Positions 16,188 through 26,400 of a stretch of DNA of 64,000 nt are shown one piece after another. The notes beneath the pieces were generated by a model. It saw only the letters and a list, made by a program, of their open reading frames with translations. It was not told where the DNA came from and did no database searches. Origin of the DNA: Paenibacillus sp. NFR01. GTDB lineage: Bacteria; Bacillota; Bacilli; Paenibacillales; Paenibacillaceae. The stretch spans positions 127,939 to 191,938 of the forward strand of contig NZ_FOIK01000007.1 of assembly GCF_900111565.1 (NCBI RefSeq), written 5' to 3'. Position numbers and translations under genes: made by a program. Each line of letters starts with the position of its first letter. Position 1 is the first letter of the stretch.

Positions 16188-16781
16188 ATGATGGAGCAGA
16201 AAAAGAACCCGAAAGTCGCCTTTTTCTTTGAGAAGGCGGACAAGTGGAAGGAAGCGTTTGAGGCGCTGCGGAATATCGTCCTCGATACGCCGCTGACGGA
16301 GGAGTTGAAATGGGGCGTTCCCTGTTATACGCTTGACGGCAAAAATGTTCTGCTGATCCACGGGTTTAAGGAATATTGCGCAATCCTGTTTCCCAAAGGC
16401 GCTCTGATCAAGGATTCGCATGGCTTGCTGATCCAGCAGACGGAGAAGGTACAGGCCGCGCGGCAAATCCGGTTCACGAGCGCTCAGGAAATCGCGGAGC
16501 TGGCGCCGCTGCTGAAAGATTACATCGGCGAAGCCATGGACATCGAAAAAGCCGGATTGAAGGTAGAGCTCAAAAAGCATGAAGAATACGAAATTCCCGA
16601 AGAGCTGCAGCAGAAATTTGCCGAGCTGCCGGAGCTGAAGACGGCGTTTGAGGCGCTGACGCCCGGCCGGCAAAGAGCCTACCTGATGTTTTTCGCCCAG
16701 CCGAAACAAACCAAAACCCGCATCGCGCGGATCGAGAAATCCACACAGGCGATCTTTGAGGGGAAAGGATTGAACGACTGA
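16188..16781 (+). CDS. YdeI-like protein (DUF1801 plus OmdA-type C terminus)
   Basis: The 197-residue protein has an N-terminal DUF1801 (YdhG-like) domain with WGVPCYTLDGKNVLLIHGF and a C-terminal bacteriocin-protection/OmdA-like part (LTPGRQRAYLMFFAQPKQ, then TRIARIEK). B. subtilis YdeI and relatives share the layout; biochemical function is unknown. ATG 16188 has a GAGG upstream. It follows the kinase-like gene by 32 bases and may be co-transcribed. Confidence 0.78.
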   Translation: MMEQKKNPKVAFFFEKADKWKEAFEALRNIVLDTPLTEELKWGVPCYTLDGKNVLLIHGFKEYCAILFPKGALIKDSHGLLIQQTEKVQAARQIRFTSAQEIAELAPLLKDYIGEAMDIEKAGLKVELKKHEEYEIPEELQQKFAELPELKTAFEALTPGRQRAYLMFFAQPKQTKTRIARIEKSTQAIFEGKGLND

Positions 16782-16790
16782 GCCGATTCT

Positions 16791-17210
16791 TTAATGAATG
16801 TTCTTTGAATACACGCCGAATCCGCTGCGTTTCTCCCAGCCCTCGGCGGTCCAGAAACGATGGCCTGCCTCGTTGTCGTCAATGACGAAGATATGGCATT
16901 TATCGATGCCTTCGCCGTGCAGCTTGTCCAAACCGGCCTCCACCAGCTGCCGGCCGATCTTCAATTTCCGGTAGCCGGGGTGAACCGCCAAATGGTGGAT
17001 GAAGCCTCTGCGCCCGTCATGCCCGCACAGGATGGTGCCGGCGATGACGCCTCCCTCTTCAAAGATATAACTCATGCCCGGATTACGCACCAGGTATCTC
17101 CCGATGTTCTCCCTGGAGTCCGCCTGGCTGATCGCCAGCCCCTCTACGCTTTTCCACATTTCGATCACTTGATCATAATCGCTCATCGTCATTTCCCGCA
17201 GCGTGCCCAT
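16791..17210 (-). CDS. GNAT-family N-acetyltransferase
   Basis: The 139-residue protein fits a single GNAT domain. The acetyl-CoA-binding motif A is LAVHPGYRKLKIGRQLV (Q/R-x-x-G-x-G/A variant), preceded by the strand AGTILCGHDG and followed by the late block GHRFWTAEGWEKR. The close of the domain and the length are typical of RimI- or YpeA-like enzymes. Acceptor substrate is unknown. It converges on the YdeI-like gene with a ten-base gap. An ATG start at 17210 is preceded by GGAGGATT. Confidence 0.85.
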   Translation of the reverse strand: MGTLREMTMSDYDQVIEMWKSVEGLAISQADSRENIGRYLVRNPGMSYIFEEGGVIAGTILCGHDGRRGFIHHLAVHPGYRKLKIGRQLVEAGLDKLHGEGIDKCHIFVIDDNEAGHRFWTAEGWEKRSGFGVYSKNIH

Positions 17211-17438
17211 TAATCCTCCAAACCCCTTCCAAGATCAAATTTATACTTTGTATTCGTGAACAATGCGAGGATTCCTCTTTTTAGTCTACAATGGTATTTG
17301 ACATTTTAACAATAATTATGCGTTACTAAACAGATAAAATATATTGTAAAACAATAAAACTTATGCTAAATTAAGCTGGTCAAATAAGCGGTCGGGATGC
17401 TGCCCTGAGAATTGAAATAACGATTGGAGGCGAGGGAG

Positions 17439-18275
17439 ATGACCTCCTTATTATCCATGCAGCCACGTCCGGTGAAGAGAGGACTGCTGCAGCTGGTCTG
17501 TTTTGGCCGGGAACAGGCGTTATCCTGCGTGTTTCCTGTAGTGATTTTTGCGTCGCTGGCGTTAACGAAGCTGATTCCGCTGCCCTGGATTCCCCGATAT
17601 GACTGGCTGCTGCTGATCTGCCTGGCCATGCAGTGGTGGATGGTCCATGCCGGGCTGGAGACGCGCGATGAAGTGAAGGTCATTACGCTGTTCCACTTGA
17701 TCGGGCTGGCTCTTGAAATCTTCAAGACGCATATGGGATCATGGTCTTATCCCGAAGAAGGCTACTTCAAGGTGTTCGGTGTGCCGCTGTACAGCGGATT
17801 TATGTATGCGAGTGTGGCGAGCTATCTCTGTCAGGCGTGGCGGCGAATGAATGTCGAGCTGGTGAAGTGGCCGCCGTTTCCGGTCGTTGTGACACTGGCG
17901 GCGATGATCTATTTGAACTTTTTCACCCATCATTACTGGATTGATGTGCGCTGGTGGCTATCGGCGCTGGTGCTGCTTGTATTTTGGCGGACCCGGGTGA
18001 TTTATGAGGTGGGCGGGACCCGTTACCGGATGCCGCTGGCACTTTCTTTTGCGCTGATCGGCTTCTTTATCTGGATTGCAGAGAATATCGCGACATTTTT
18101 CGGGGCATGGGAATACCCGGATCAGGCGGCGGCATGGCAGCTGGTTCATCTGGGTAAGGTGAGCTCTTGGCTATTGCTGGTCATCGTGAGTTTCTTGATC
18201 GTGGCGACGTTAAAACGGGTAAAAGGCCGGCAAACGCCTGCCTTACCAAAGGAGATTGCTGGGCATGAACAATGA
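17439..18275 (+). CDS. DUF817 integral membrane protein
   Basis: The 278-residue protein has about eight hydrophobic segments and matches the DUF817 family as I remember it: KTHMGSWSYPEEGYFKVFGV, GFMYASVASYLCQAWRR and ENIATFFGAWEYP are characteristic. Its role is unknown; it sits in the cytoplasmic membrane. ATG 17439 follows TTGGAGGCGAGGG. The upstream 228 bases are AT-rich and contain TTGACA near 17297, but no convincing -10 is in register. It overlaps the next AraC/GyrI gene by 11 bases, so the regulator may respond to something this protein handles. Confidence 0.8.
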   Translation: MTSLLSMQPRPVKRGLLQLVCFGREQALSCVFPVVIFASLALTKLIPLPWIPRYDWLLLICLAMQWWMVHAGLETRDEVKVITLFHLIGLALEIFKTHMGSWSYPEEGYFKVFGVPLYSGFMYASVASYLCQAWRRMNVELVKWPPFPVVVTLAAMIYLNFFTHHYWIDVRWWLSALVLLVFWRTRVIYEVGGTRYRMPLALSFALIGFFIWIAENIATFFGAWEYPDQAAAWQLVHLGKVSSWLLLVIVSFLIVATLKRVKGRQTPALPKEIAGHEQ

Positions 18276-19185
18276 TTATGCAGAGCGGATCGGCAAGGTT
18301 ATTCAGTATATGAAGGACAACAGCCATCAGAAGCTTAGTTTGGATCAGCTGGCGGCCGTCGCGAATTTTTCAAAATACCACTTCAGCAGGATCTTCGCGG
18401 CGATGACCGGAATGGCACCTGTCGCCTTCCTGAACCGCGAGCGTCTGCAGCGGGCGGTCTCTTTGCTGGCCGAATCGGACGGCACCATTCTGGAGATTGC
18501 GGGGCAATGCGGCTTCGACTCCGTTTCTGCTTTTAACGCCTTATTCAGGAAACACTACGGCCTGACGCCAAGCGAAGTAAGAAAAAGTCTGCACCATAAT
18601 AGCAAGAATCCGGCACTTCTTAGCAACAGCCGCGAAGAGCCGTCTGCTCCCCGGACTTACAATGAAGATGAAACCAATCATCTTTTGAGAAGGGCGTGGG
18701 GCAAAATGATTACGTTTAAAGAGCTTCCGGATGTTGAAGTGGCGTGTGTCAGACATGTGGGGAGTTATCTGGATACGGGCGGAGCCTGGGAGAAGCTGGG
18801 CATATGGGCGGCCCGGCACGGCTTCACTCCGGAGCGGCAGTGTTTTATCGGGATTTCGCTGGATGATCTTGATATGGTCGAAGAACAGGCCTGCCGGTAC
18901 GATGCCTGCGTAACTTTGCCGCCGGGCTTCGAGAAGCAAGGACATTCCGGGGAGGTCGAATTCAAAACGCTTACCGGCGGGCTTTATGCGATGTACCCGT
19001 ATTACGGCCCGGTCGATCAATTCGTGCTTGCTTACCAGCATGTGTTCGGTTTATGGCTGCCTGAGAGCGGCTATGAAGCCGATGATAAACCTTGCCTGGA
19101 ATTCTGTATGAACAATCCCGCTCTGGACCCGGAGGGCAAATGCAAGGTGGATCTGTATATACCGGTCATGAAACGAAACGGCTGA
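18265..19185 (+). CDS. AraC-family regulator with GyrI-like effector domain
   Basis: The 306-residue protein starts with an AraC domain (about residues 1-105: LSLDQLAAVANFSKYHFSRI, then ILEIAGQCGFDSVSAFNALF). After a linker comes a GyrI-like effector domain (about 150-306: FKELPDVEVACVRHVGSY and LTGGLYAMYPYYGP). This is the Rob-like layout. ATG 18265 overlaps the DUF817 gene and follows AAAGGAG. It probably controls the DUF817 gene or a multidrug response. Confidence 0.87.
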   Translation: MNNDYAERIGKVIQYMKDNSHQKLSLDQLAAVANFSKYHFSRIFAAMTGMAPVAFLNRERLQRAVSLLAESDGTILEIAGQCGFDSVSAFNALFRKHYGLTPSEVRKSLHHNSKNPALLSNSREEPSAPRTYNEDETNHLLRRAWGKMITFKELPDVEVACVRHVGSYLDTGGAWEKLGIWAARHGFTPERQCFIGISLDDLDMVEEQACRYDACVTLPPGFEKQGHSGEVEFKTLTGGLYAMYPYYGPVDQFVLAYQHVFGLWLPESGYEADDKPCLEFCMNNPALDPEGKCKVDLYIPVMKRNG

Positions 19186-19299
19186 CCCTCCTATGAAAAA
19201 TCGTCCGCGTAGTACGGAACTCCCCACGGCGGATTCGTCCGGCGGCAAACGGGTAAACTTATATACAGCCGTTTGTACGATGACGACGATACAGAGGAG

Positions 19300-19491
19300 A
19301 TGAATGACGTGAGCAAGGAACCGGAGGAACATGTGGACGATGGACTTGTTACCGAACGGGATATCGACGAGGAATTTGGGTTGTTTCAAGAGGGCAGCTA
19401 TCCCGGGGCTTTGCCGGACCAGGATCAGCAAGGGGCGATCCGCCATGCGCTGCCGGATGAGGGACACGGCGAGCGCGAGGATAAAGATTAA
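19300..19491 (+). CDS. small acidic protein of unknown function
   Basis: The 63-residue product is rich in Asp and Glu (DDGLVTERDIDEEFG, GEREDKD), without membrane segments or cysteines. A GAGGAG lies directly before ATG 19300 and is better spaced for GTG 19309, so either may be the start. A strong terminator follows at 19518. I recognise no family. Its charge suggests a disordered or spore-related protein, but that is a guess. Confidence 0.45.
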   Translation: MNDVSKEPEEHVDDGLVTERDIDEEFGLFQEGSYPGALPDQDQQGAIRHALPDEGHGEREDKD

Positions 19492-19517
19492 ATCCGTTTA
19501 TTGCGAGCATCATTAAT

Positions 19518-19550
19518 AAAAGGCACAGTGCCATTGGCACTGTGCCTTTT
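19518..19550. terminator. bidirectional Rho-independent terminator
   Basis: A perfect 15-bp stem (19518-19532 with 19536-19550, core AAAAGGCACAGTGCC) has a three-base loop. A and T runs on both sides let it serve the small acidic gene and the convergent CAP-SLH gene. Confidence 0.9.
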
Positions 19551-19584
19551 CAAGTTTAATTATTTAAATCCATATAGCCGGAAG

Positions 19585-21429
19585 TTACTCATATCGATCC
19601 AGCAAGTTCTGCAGAATCACATAAGATTGCTCCAGGGTCAAATTGTCCAAAGGCTGGAACTTGTTATTTCCTATCCCGTTCAGCAATCCCAGCCGCACGG
19701 AGGCGTAGACTGCGTCTTTGGCCCAGGAGGCGATGCCGGAATCATCTTTGAACGGCGTAACGGATACGCCGGCCCCTGAGGAGGCCGTCTGCGTGCGCTC
19801 ATCCAGGATCTGCACCAGTTTGCTTAACATTGTCGCCGCTTCCTGTCTGGTTACGGTTTTCCAAGGAGAAAACGCCGTAGCGGAGGTGCCTTTGATCAAG
19901 TTAAGTTCGTAAGCCAGCGTAATCCGGGAATCCTGAATATCCTTGAAAGGAGAAGCGGTAGTACTGCTTACCTTGCCTGCAATGTTCTCGTATACCTTAA
20001 GCGCTTCTTTGGCAAACGTATACCGGTTGACTGGTGTTTGATATTTGCTGTCGGAGCTCATCGCCACAATGCCGTTGGCTTTGGCTTTGCTGTAAGCATC
20101 CTGTGCCCAGGCGCTCACCCGGTCCTTGGGATCGGCGGTTTTGACGGACACATAGACCGGCTCTGAAGCGTTGAAATATTGATTCGCGGATATGGTTGCG
20201 CTGCCGCTTCGTTTCGCTGTGATCGTCCCGTCCTGATCGACCGCTGCCACTTCAGGATTGCTGCTGGTGAACTGCGGCGCCAAGCCGCTTTCTTTGTCCG
20301 CCTGGTTAATGCCCGTGTACAGCTGCAGCTGTTCGCCGGGAATCAACTGGATACTTTCTGTGCGGAAGGAGGCTTGGGCGAGCAGATCAAACATCGTCGT
20401 CTCGAAGGAGATGGCTGTTTCTGCGCCGCCTTTCGAATAGATCCCCCGAATGTCTACCTTAAACGTATCCTCATCTTCAAATGCCGATATTCCGTCAGGC
20501 CTAAAAATAATGCAGAACGGGATGCCGTATCCGCTTTTCTCTACATTGAAATATTTGCCCGATTTATTGGTGTCCTGCGCGCTGAAGCTCCAAGAACGGC
20601 CGTCCCGGATGCGTGTCAGGTTCACGCTAATCTGCCCGGTACGGGTATTGTCGTATTTGTCCGGATTCAGCGAAACGGACCACGCATCGTCCGGGGCAAA
20701 CAATTCCTGAGGGAAATATCCGGCCGACGGCCAGCTGACGTAATCATATTGGACCTCGCTGGCGCTCCGCTCTCTGTTGAACGCGTACATGGCTCCGTAC
20801 GGATAGATGTTGTCTCCGTTCTTGAAGGTGAAGCCGAACATGGTTTTCTTCATCTGCGGATTGATAATCCAGCGCCGGTGGCCCACGCGGTCAATGTTGG
20901 AGGTGTCGCTGTCCGACATATATCCGGTCACATTGCTGTACAGGGTAGGGTTGCCTGCGTACAGATTGCTTGATTTGGCTCCGTCGGCGGCGAGGCGAAA
21001 CAGGGCATCATCCATTCCGGCCGGCTGGCTCGGGTAATGGCTGAGACCGCCATTTAAAGCGTTGGCCATGGCAGCGGCCTGCTCCTGCGGCGCCAAACTC
21101 CAATCGGCTTCCACGTCGCTCGGCAGTCCCGCGAGATATCTGACGAAATTCACGGCCTTGAGTCCGTCTTCTATGTAGACCTGCTTAAGTTTTCCGGCAT
21201 CCATGGGCGTTCCAAATTGCGGCGCCGCTTCGAAAATATCCATGCTCTCCATGTAATCAAAGCTCTGCGACATCGGACGAAACTGCTTGAACACCTCACG
21301 GATCTCCTGCGGGCTTCTGCTCGCACTGATATCCTGGACGTTCTGCCCGGAGGCGGATGTTCTGGAAGGGAATCCAGTCAGCAGCAAGGCTGCGCTGACG
21401 ATGCCCAATACTCGAAATTTGAATTTCAC
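19585..21429 (-). CDS. secreted CAP/SCP-domain protein with Big-type and SLH domains
   Basis: The 614-residue protein begins with a signal peptide (MKFKFRVLGIVSAALLLTGF, cut near residue 27). A CAP domain follows (about residues 70-200, with LKAVNFVRYLAGLP and VGHRRWIINPQM). A bacterial Ig-like segment then appears (about 380-420, GTITAKRSGSATISANQY). The C terminus has SLH repeats (about 430-614), including WAQDAYSKAKANGIVA and WAKDAVYASVRLGLLNGIG. SLH domains bind pyruvylated wall polymers, so it is displayed on the cell surface. The CAP domain's activity is unknown. It shares the terminator at 19518 with the convergent small gene. Confidence 0.85.
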   Translation of the reverse strand: MKFKFRVLGIVSAALLLTGFPSRTSASGQNVQDISASRSPQEIREVFKQFRPMSQSFDYMESMDIFEAAPQFGTPMDAGKLKQVYIEDGLKAVNFVRYLAGLPSDVEADWSLAPQEQAAAMANALNGGLSHYPSQPAGMDDALFRLAADGAKSSNLYAGNPTLYSNVTGYMSDSDTSNIDRVGHRRWIINPQMKKTMFGFTFKNGDNIYPYGAMYAFNRERSASEVQYDYVSWPSAGYFPQELFAPDDAWSVSLNPDKYDNTRTGQISVNLTRIRDGRSWSFSAQDTNKSGKYFNVEKSGYGIPFCIIFRPDGISAFEDEDTFKVDIRGIYSKGGAETAISFETTMFDLLAQASFRTESIQLIPGEQLQLYTGINQADKESGLAPQFTSSNPEVAAVDQDGTITAKRSGSATISANQYFNASEPVYVSVKTADPKDRVSAWAQDAYSKAKANGIVAMSSDSKYQTPVNRYTFAKEALKVYENIAGKVSSTTASPFKDIQDSRITLAYELNLIKGTSATAFSPWKTVTRQEAATMLSKLVQILDERTQTASSGAGVSVTPFKDDSGIASWAKDAVYASVRLGLLNGIGNNKFQPLDNLTLEQSYVILQNLLDRYE

Positions 21430-21536
21430 GGTATCTCCCCTTTATGTAAATGATTTCTTCGGCACAGTATATATCGGCTTGCGGCTGGCAGATCTAAAGA
21501 ATTTCCCGGATAGACCTTTAATTTGGTACTAAAAAA

Positions 21537-21550
21537 TGTATACGCTTTCC
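21537..21550 (+). promoter_or_regulatory. weak cre-like site upstream of xylanase gene
   Basis: TGTATACGCTTTCC matches 12 of 14 positions of the CcpA cre consensus TGWNANCGNTNWCA. Its place about 110 bases upstream of a xylanase gene would fit catabolite repression, but the match is only moderate. Confidence 0.25.
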
Positions 21551-21657
21551 TTCTATAATTTACTAAGAATGGAGGTGAAAGTTAGAAGATTGCGAGAAAA
21601 AAGACTGGGCGGTTGGCAAGGGCAAGCGGAAATCAAAAACCATTGAGGAGGCAAGCC

Positions 21658-22293
21658 ATGTTTAAGTTCAGCAGAAAAATGTTCACGGCGTTGTTTGCGG
21701 CATCACTCAGTATTTGTTTGTTTGCATCAACCTCCAATGCGGCTACGGATTATTGGCAGAATTGGACCGACGGCGGCGGCACCGTCAATGCCGTCAACGG
21801 ATCAGGCGGCAATTATAGCGTGACCTGGTCCAATACAGGCAATTTCGTCGTCGGCAAAGGGTGGAATACCGGATCGCCGACCCGGGTCATCAACTATAAC
21901 GCCGGGGTGTGGGCGCCATCCGGCAACGGGTATCTGACGCTTTACGGATGGACCCGAAACTCGCTGATCGAATATTACGTGGTGGACAGCTGGGGCACCT
22001 ACCGGCCTACCGGAACCTACAAAGGCACCGTAACCAGCGACGGCGGAACTTATGATATCTACACGGCTACGCGTTATAATGCGCCTTCGATCGACGGTAC
22101 CCAGACCTTTACCCAATTCTGGAGCGTCAGACAGTCGAAGCGGGCGACCGGTGTCAATTCCGCCATTACATTCAGCAACCACGTCAATGCGTGGAAGAGC
22201 AAGGGCATGAATTTGGGCAGCAGCTGGTCGTATCAGGTGCTGGCGACGGAAGGGTATCAAAGCAGCGGCAGCTCCAATGTGACGGTATGGTAG
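21658..22293 (+). CDS. xynA: GH11 endo-1,4-beta-xylanase
   Basis: The 211-residue precursor has a 28-residue signal peptide ending SNA and a mature chain starting ATDYWQNW. It is extremely similar to the Bacillus circulans/B. subtilis family 11 xylanase, a jelly-roll enzyme that cuts xylan internally with retention. Both catalytic glutamates are in place: the nucleophile in SLIEYYVVDSWG and the acid/base in ATEGYQSSGSSNVTVW at the C terminus. There is no binding module. ATG 21658 follows GAGGAGG. It lies next to surface and lipoprotein genes on the same strand. Confidence 0.97.
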   Translation: MFKFSRKMFTALFAASLSICLFASTSNAATDYWQNWTDGGGTVNAVNGSGGNYSVTWSNTGNFVVGKGWNTGSPTRVINYNAGVWAPSGNGYLTLYGWTRNSLIEYYVVDSWGTYRPTGTYKGTVTSDGGTYDIYTATRYNAPSIDGTQTFTQFWSVRQSKRATGVNSAITFSNHVNAWKSKGMNLGSSWSYQVLATEGYQSSGSSNVTVW

Positions 22294-22373
22294 CTTTACG
22301 TTAAGCGGTTTGCCGGGGCCGGACGGTCTTGCACCGGGCGGCCTTATCCATTTTACATGGGAGCGATGCGCCG

Positions 22374-23255
22374 ATGAAGAAAGCATGGACATTTCTTTTT
22401 ATAGGATTAATGGTGATTTGCAGCGCGTGCTCTGCGAAAACGGATGCGGCGGAGAAAGCGGCCCCGTCCCCCGGAAAGGCAGATCATCTCGTCTGGGTGG
22501 AGGGCGGAGCGCCCTTACATCCGAAGTCCAATGATTACGGCAAGCAGGGTACGCTGAGTAATTTTTATATCGGCAAATATGAAGTGACGCAAAGCGAGTG
22601 GCTGGAGGTCATGGGCGGGAATCCCTCCACGTTTCGGGGAGGCAATCTTCCGGTGGAAATGGTCAGCTGGTACGATGCCGTGGAATACTGCAATAAACGG
22701 AGCGTGAAGGAAGGCTTGGAGCCGTATTATACCATCACTAAGAATACAATCGATTCGAACAATAAGAACGATAATGATCATATAAAATGGCAGGTGACAC
22801 CGAACCCGGAAGCGGACGGCTACCGTTTGCCTACGGAGGCGGAATGGGAGTATGCCGCAGGCGGCGGCCGGCAGAGCAAGGGGTATCTTTACAGCGGAAG
22901 CGGCAATGCGGAAGAGGTCGGGTGGTTCTGGCGGAATGCCGGCGACACGTTCCTGAACGGGGATTGGAACTGGCCGCTGATCGAGAACAACCATAACAGG
23001 ACCCATGCCGTCGGGGGCAAGCAGCCCAATGAGCTGGGAATCTACGACATGTCGGGCAATGTGCGGGAATGGTGCTGGGACTGGTACGCCGAGGGCGACG
23101 GGCAGGCTGCGGGCGGCGTCTACCGGATCGTCAAAGGCGGCGGGTGGATCGGCGACGTCAGCAACAACGAAACCTCGTACCGGGGAAAATTCGATCCGAA
23201 CGGATACGGCCCTGACCAGGGTTTTCGGGTGGTGCGGAGCGATTTGCTGTACTAA
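22374..23255 (+). CDS. formylglycine-enzyme-fold (SUMF1-like) lipoprotein lacking catalytic cysteines
   Basis: The 293-residue protein has a lipoprotein-like leader (Cys19 after VICSA, an unusual lipobox) and an FGE-sulfatase/SUMF1 fold: YIGKYEVTQSEWLEVMGGNP, LPVEMVSWYDAVEYCN, YRLPTEAEWEYAAGGG, MSGNVREWCWDWY and DQGFRVVRS. The C-terminal stretch where active enzymes have two cysteines reads GGGWIGDVSNNETSYRG, so it should not make formylglycine. Such proteins often act as binding or carbohydrate-linked modules. ATG 22374 follows GGGAGCG. It sits 80 bases downstream of the xylanase gene. Confidence 0.85.
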   Translation: MKKAWTFLFIGLMVICSACSAKTDAAEKAAPSPGKADHLVWVEGGAPLHPKSNDYGKQGTLSNFYIGKYEVTQSEWLEVMGGNPSTFRGGNLPVEMVSWYDAVEYCNKRSVKEGLEPYYTITKNTIDSNNKNDNDHIKWQVTPNPEADGYRLPTEAEWEYAAGGGRQSKGYLYSGSGNAEEVGWFWRNAGDTFLNGDWNWPLIENNHNRTHAVGGKQPNELGIYDMSGNVREWCWDWYAEGDGQAAGGVYRIVKGGGWIGDVSNNETSYRGKFDPNGYGPDQGFRVVRSDLLY

Positions 23256-23418
23256 AAATCACATAAAAATGCATGTAAAGTGAAAATGTTTGTCAAAAAA
23301 CAAAATTTAATTGCCTTTCCTGCCGATAAATGAGATAGAAATTAGTTCTTCCGTACCGGAGTTCGTTACCGGAGGCGCACTTCGCGGGGGATACTGACAT
23401 CTCAGAAGGAGGCAATTC

Positions 23419-26400
23419 ATGTTTAAGAAGGCAAGCAGGCTGGGTTTGGCGTTTCTATTAATCGTAGGATTACTGCCCGTTTTTTCATTGCAGGCGAATG
23501 CGGGAGCGGGATCGGCGTTTACGGCGGTTAGGGATTTTCCTATACGTCCGTTGGCTGACTACAGCGCGGGAGGGAATTTTTCGGATGCCCAAGGCTTATC
23601 CAACGGGAATGTAGCTGTATTGTCAAACACGTCATACTACGACAGCAGGGCTACTTCCTACATATACACTTACTATTTAAAGGTATTTGACGGGGCGGGT
23701 GCGCCGATTACCGACGTTAATTTGAACAGCTTAATGGACACGTATTATAACTCCTTTGAGATTCACATGCTCGCATTAAGCAGCGGAAACATTCTGCTCA
23801 CCTATAATAAGAGCGACAGCAGCACCTACAATGTCCAGCGGGGTTCTGTTATCGAAAGTGCTCCGAATGCTTATTTTATGGTGTTGAATCAGGCGGGACA
23901 GAAAGTGGTCGGGCAGACGCAGATCAACGCTTACAGTGACCCTAGTCTTCCTCAGCTTACGCGCAGTATTTCTGCGACTGAACTGTCCAATGGGGATATT
24001 GCTTTCTCTTGGCAGCGCAATAACAACATCAGTACGGCGACGCGAGTATTTACGGCCTCGGGCATGCCGGTCTCGAATGAAACGCTTCTGGTCCAGGATA
24101 ATGCCATTAACTCCTATGTATCCGCCGGAGATGGCGTTTATATGGCGGCGTACAACTCCGGGGGGAATCAGGATCAGATCACGCTGCAGATATTTGCAAA
24201 TGATGGAACGCCGGTAACCGCTATTGATATGGGGAACCGAGGAGAAAGAGATCTTTTGAACCTGTCCACTCTGAGTAACGGCAACTTCATTTTCAGTAAA
24301 TATAATTATTTAACGGGTATATCCAGCGTTTATTTGTATGATAAGACGGGTACGAGCCAGGGGAGCTTTACAATCAACGGTTCCCTGGGCAGAGGTTCAG
24401 CCGTTTTCTATAAAAACGGCACAATCCCGGGGTTTGCAACCGTAAGTTACGATGCGGCTTCTGAAAGTGCTTTGAATAACGCTTACAACAACGGGACCGA
24501 CTGGTCCGGAACGCAATTTGCTTATTTGAACTATTACGACAACGACGGGTCGCTGATTTATACTACGGAGCACCCGGTGGATTCCGGGCCGGCGGTGTTG
24601 GAAGGTTACGATGAAGAGAACTGGGTGTATGACACGGAATATCATCCAAGCTTCTATATTTATTCTGCTTTCGGCAATGGACTTGTATTTGTGAAATCCT
24701 CGAACACGGATAATACGCATTACTCGGTGACAGGAAAAGTGTTTGCCAATGGGCCTTCTCAGCCGGCCAAGCAGACCTTTACCGTGGTCAATACCAGCGA
24801 CAGCGGCGTCGGTTCGCTGCGCTGGGCGCTGGAGCAGGCCGGAGCGGTGAGCGGCGGCGAGGTGGATTTTGATCCGGCGCTGGCCGGGCAGACGATTACC
24901 CTGGAGTCCGATTTGACCGGATGGGATGACGAAAGCCTCAAGGCAACTACAATCGGCGACGCTTCAACGGACGGCTTCAAGCTGACGGGACTTACGGACA
25001 GCAACGGCCAACCGGCCATCACCGTTAACGGTAATGGCCACCGGGGGATTCTGGCAACAGGTTCAGGTACGTTTGAAATGTCCAATATTCGCATGATCGG
25101 CTTTAATATCACCGATGCTGCCGGCGTATATGGCGGATTTGGTTCAGCGTTGACGGTCAGCGGAAATCATTATACCGATGTCAATCTTACGAATGTCATT
25201 TTCGCCTCGAATGCCATGATATTTAAGGATCAGGGCTCTATTGTTTCTTTGGGTTCGATGTTTACACCTTATGAGGTGAATCTGGACCGCGTGGCGTTTT
25301 TCAACAATGAGCTGAATGGGGCAGCAACATCCAGTGATACTAACCAGGCGGCATTGTTGTTTACCGGGCAAACCGCAGGCAGCATCAGCAACTCCCTTTT
25401 TGCCAATAACAATACGAGCGTGACGACTTCGGGCGATACATACGGCGCGTCGCTTGGCGGGACGTTCGATCAGAATATAAATATCGTGAACAACACGTTC
25501 TATAACAACAGCGTAAGCAACTATGGCGAGGGAGGCGCCTACGGGCCCATGGGCTTCTTATTTGCGTGGGGACAGGACGAAAGCAGCACAAGCAGCACAA
25601 GCAGCGTTCAGGTTTATAACAACCTGGTCATCGATAACAAAATAAACGGCAATACAATGAGTGCTTTACATGATTTGTACTACAACTTAAACATACTTGA
25701 CAATGTGGCTATTATACCCGGGAATAACCTCCTGGGAGGGTCCCCGTTCTTGTTTGTCGATGCATTCAAGGGAGATTTTCGCTTGGCGAGTACAGAAACC
25801 GATGCCATCGACAAGGGCGACAATGCTAAAGTCATAGGCTCACTGGATCTGTCGGGGGCAGCCCGCATCAGCGGAGGAACTGTGGACCTCGGGGCTTATG
25901 AAATGTTCGCCAGTGCGCCGGAAATCACTCCGTCTGCAGGGATTGACTTCGCAGCCGAGCAATTGACAGGCCTTGTGCCGACCGGCTCCTATACGATTAA
26001 CGGAGCTGCGGCTACGGCAGACAGCAACGGTAAGCTCGACATCTCCAGCGGCTGGTTCGGCACTGCGCTGAGCATCGTTAAGCTGGGTAACGGCAGCACG
26101 ACGACCGACAGCGCGGACCAGATGCTTGCCATTCCGCTGCGTCCGAATGCTCCGGCCGGCGTTAGCGCTACGGATGTGACGCCAGGCGGCGGCAGCGACG
26201 GCAGCATCAACAATGTGACGCTGGCGATGGAATACAAGCAAGCCGGCTCGAGAGATTGGGCCGCGGTGACCGGTACCAGCATCTCCGGGCTTGCGCCGGA
26301 CACCTATTACGTCCGCTATAAGGCAAAGGAAGATGCCTTTGCTTCAAATGCGGCGTCGGTAACCGTACACGAGTCCAATGCCACGACTCCGGATATGCCT

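Noticed and set aside
17290..17330. TTGACA near 17297 as a promoter for the DUF817 gene
   Set aside because: The hexamer 17 bases downstream (CGTTAC) is a poor -10; the evidence is too weak to list.
22374..23255. An active formylglycine-generating enzyme
   Set aside because: Both catalytic cysteines are missing from the C-terminal motif and no sulfatase gene is nearby.
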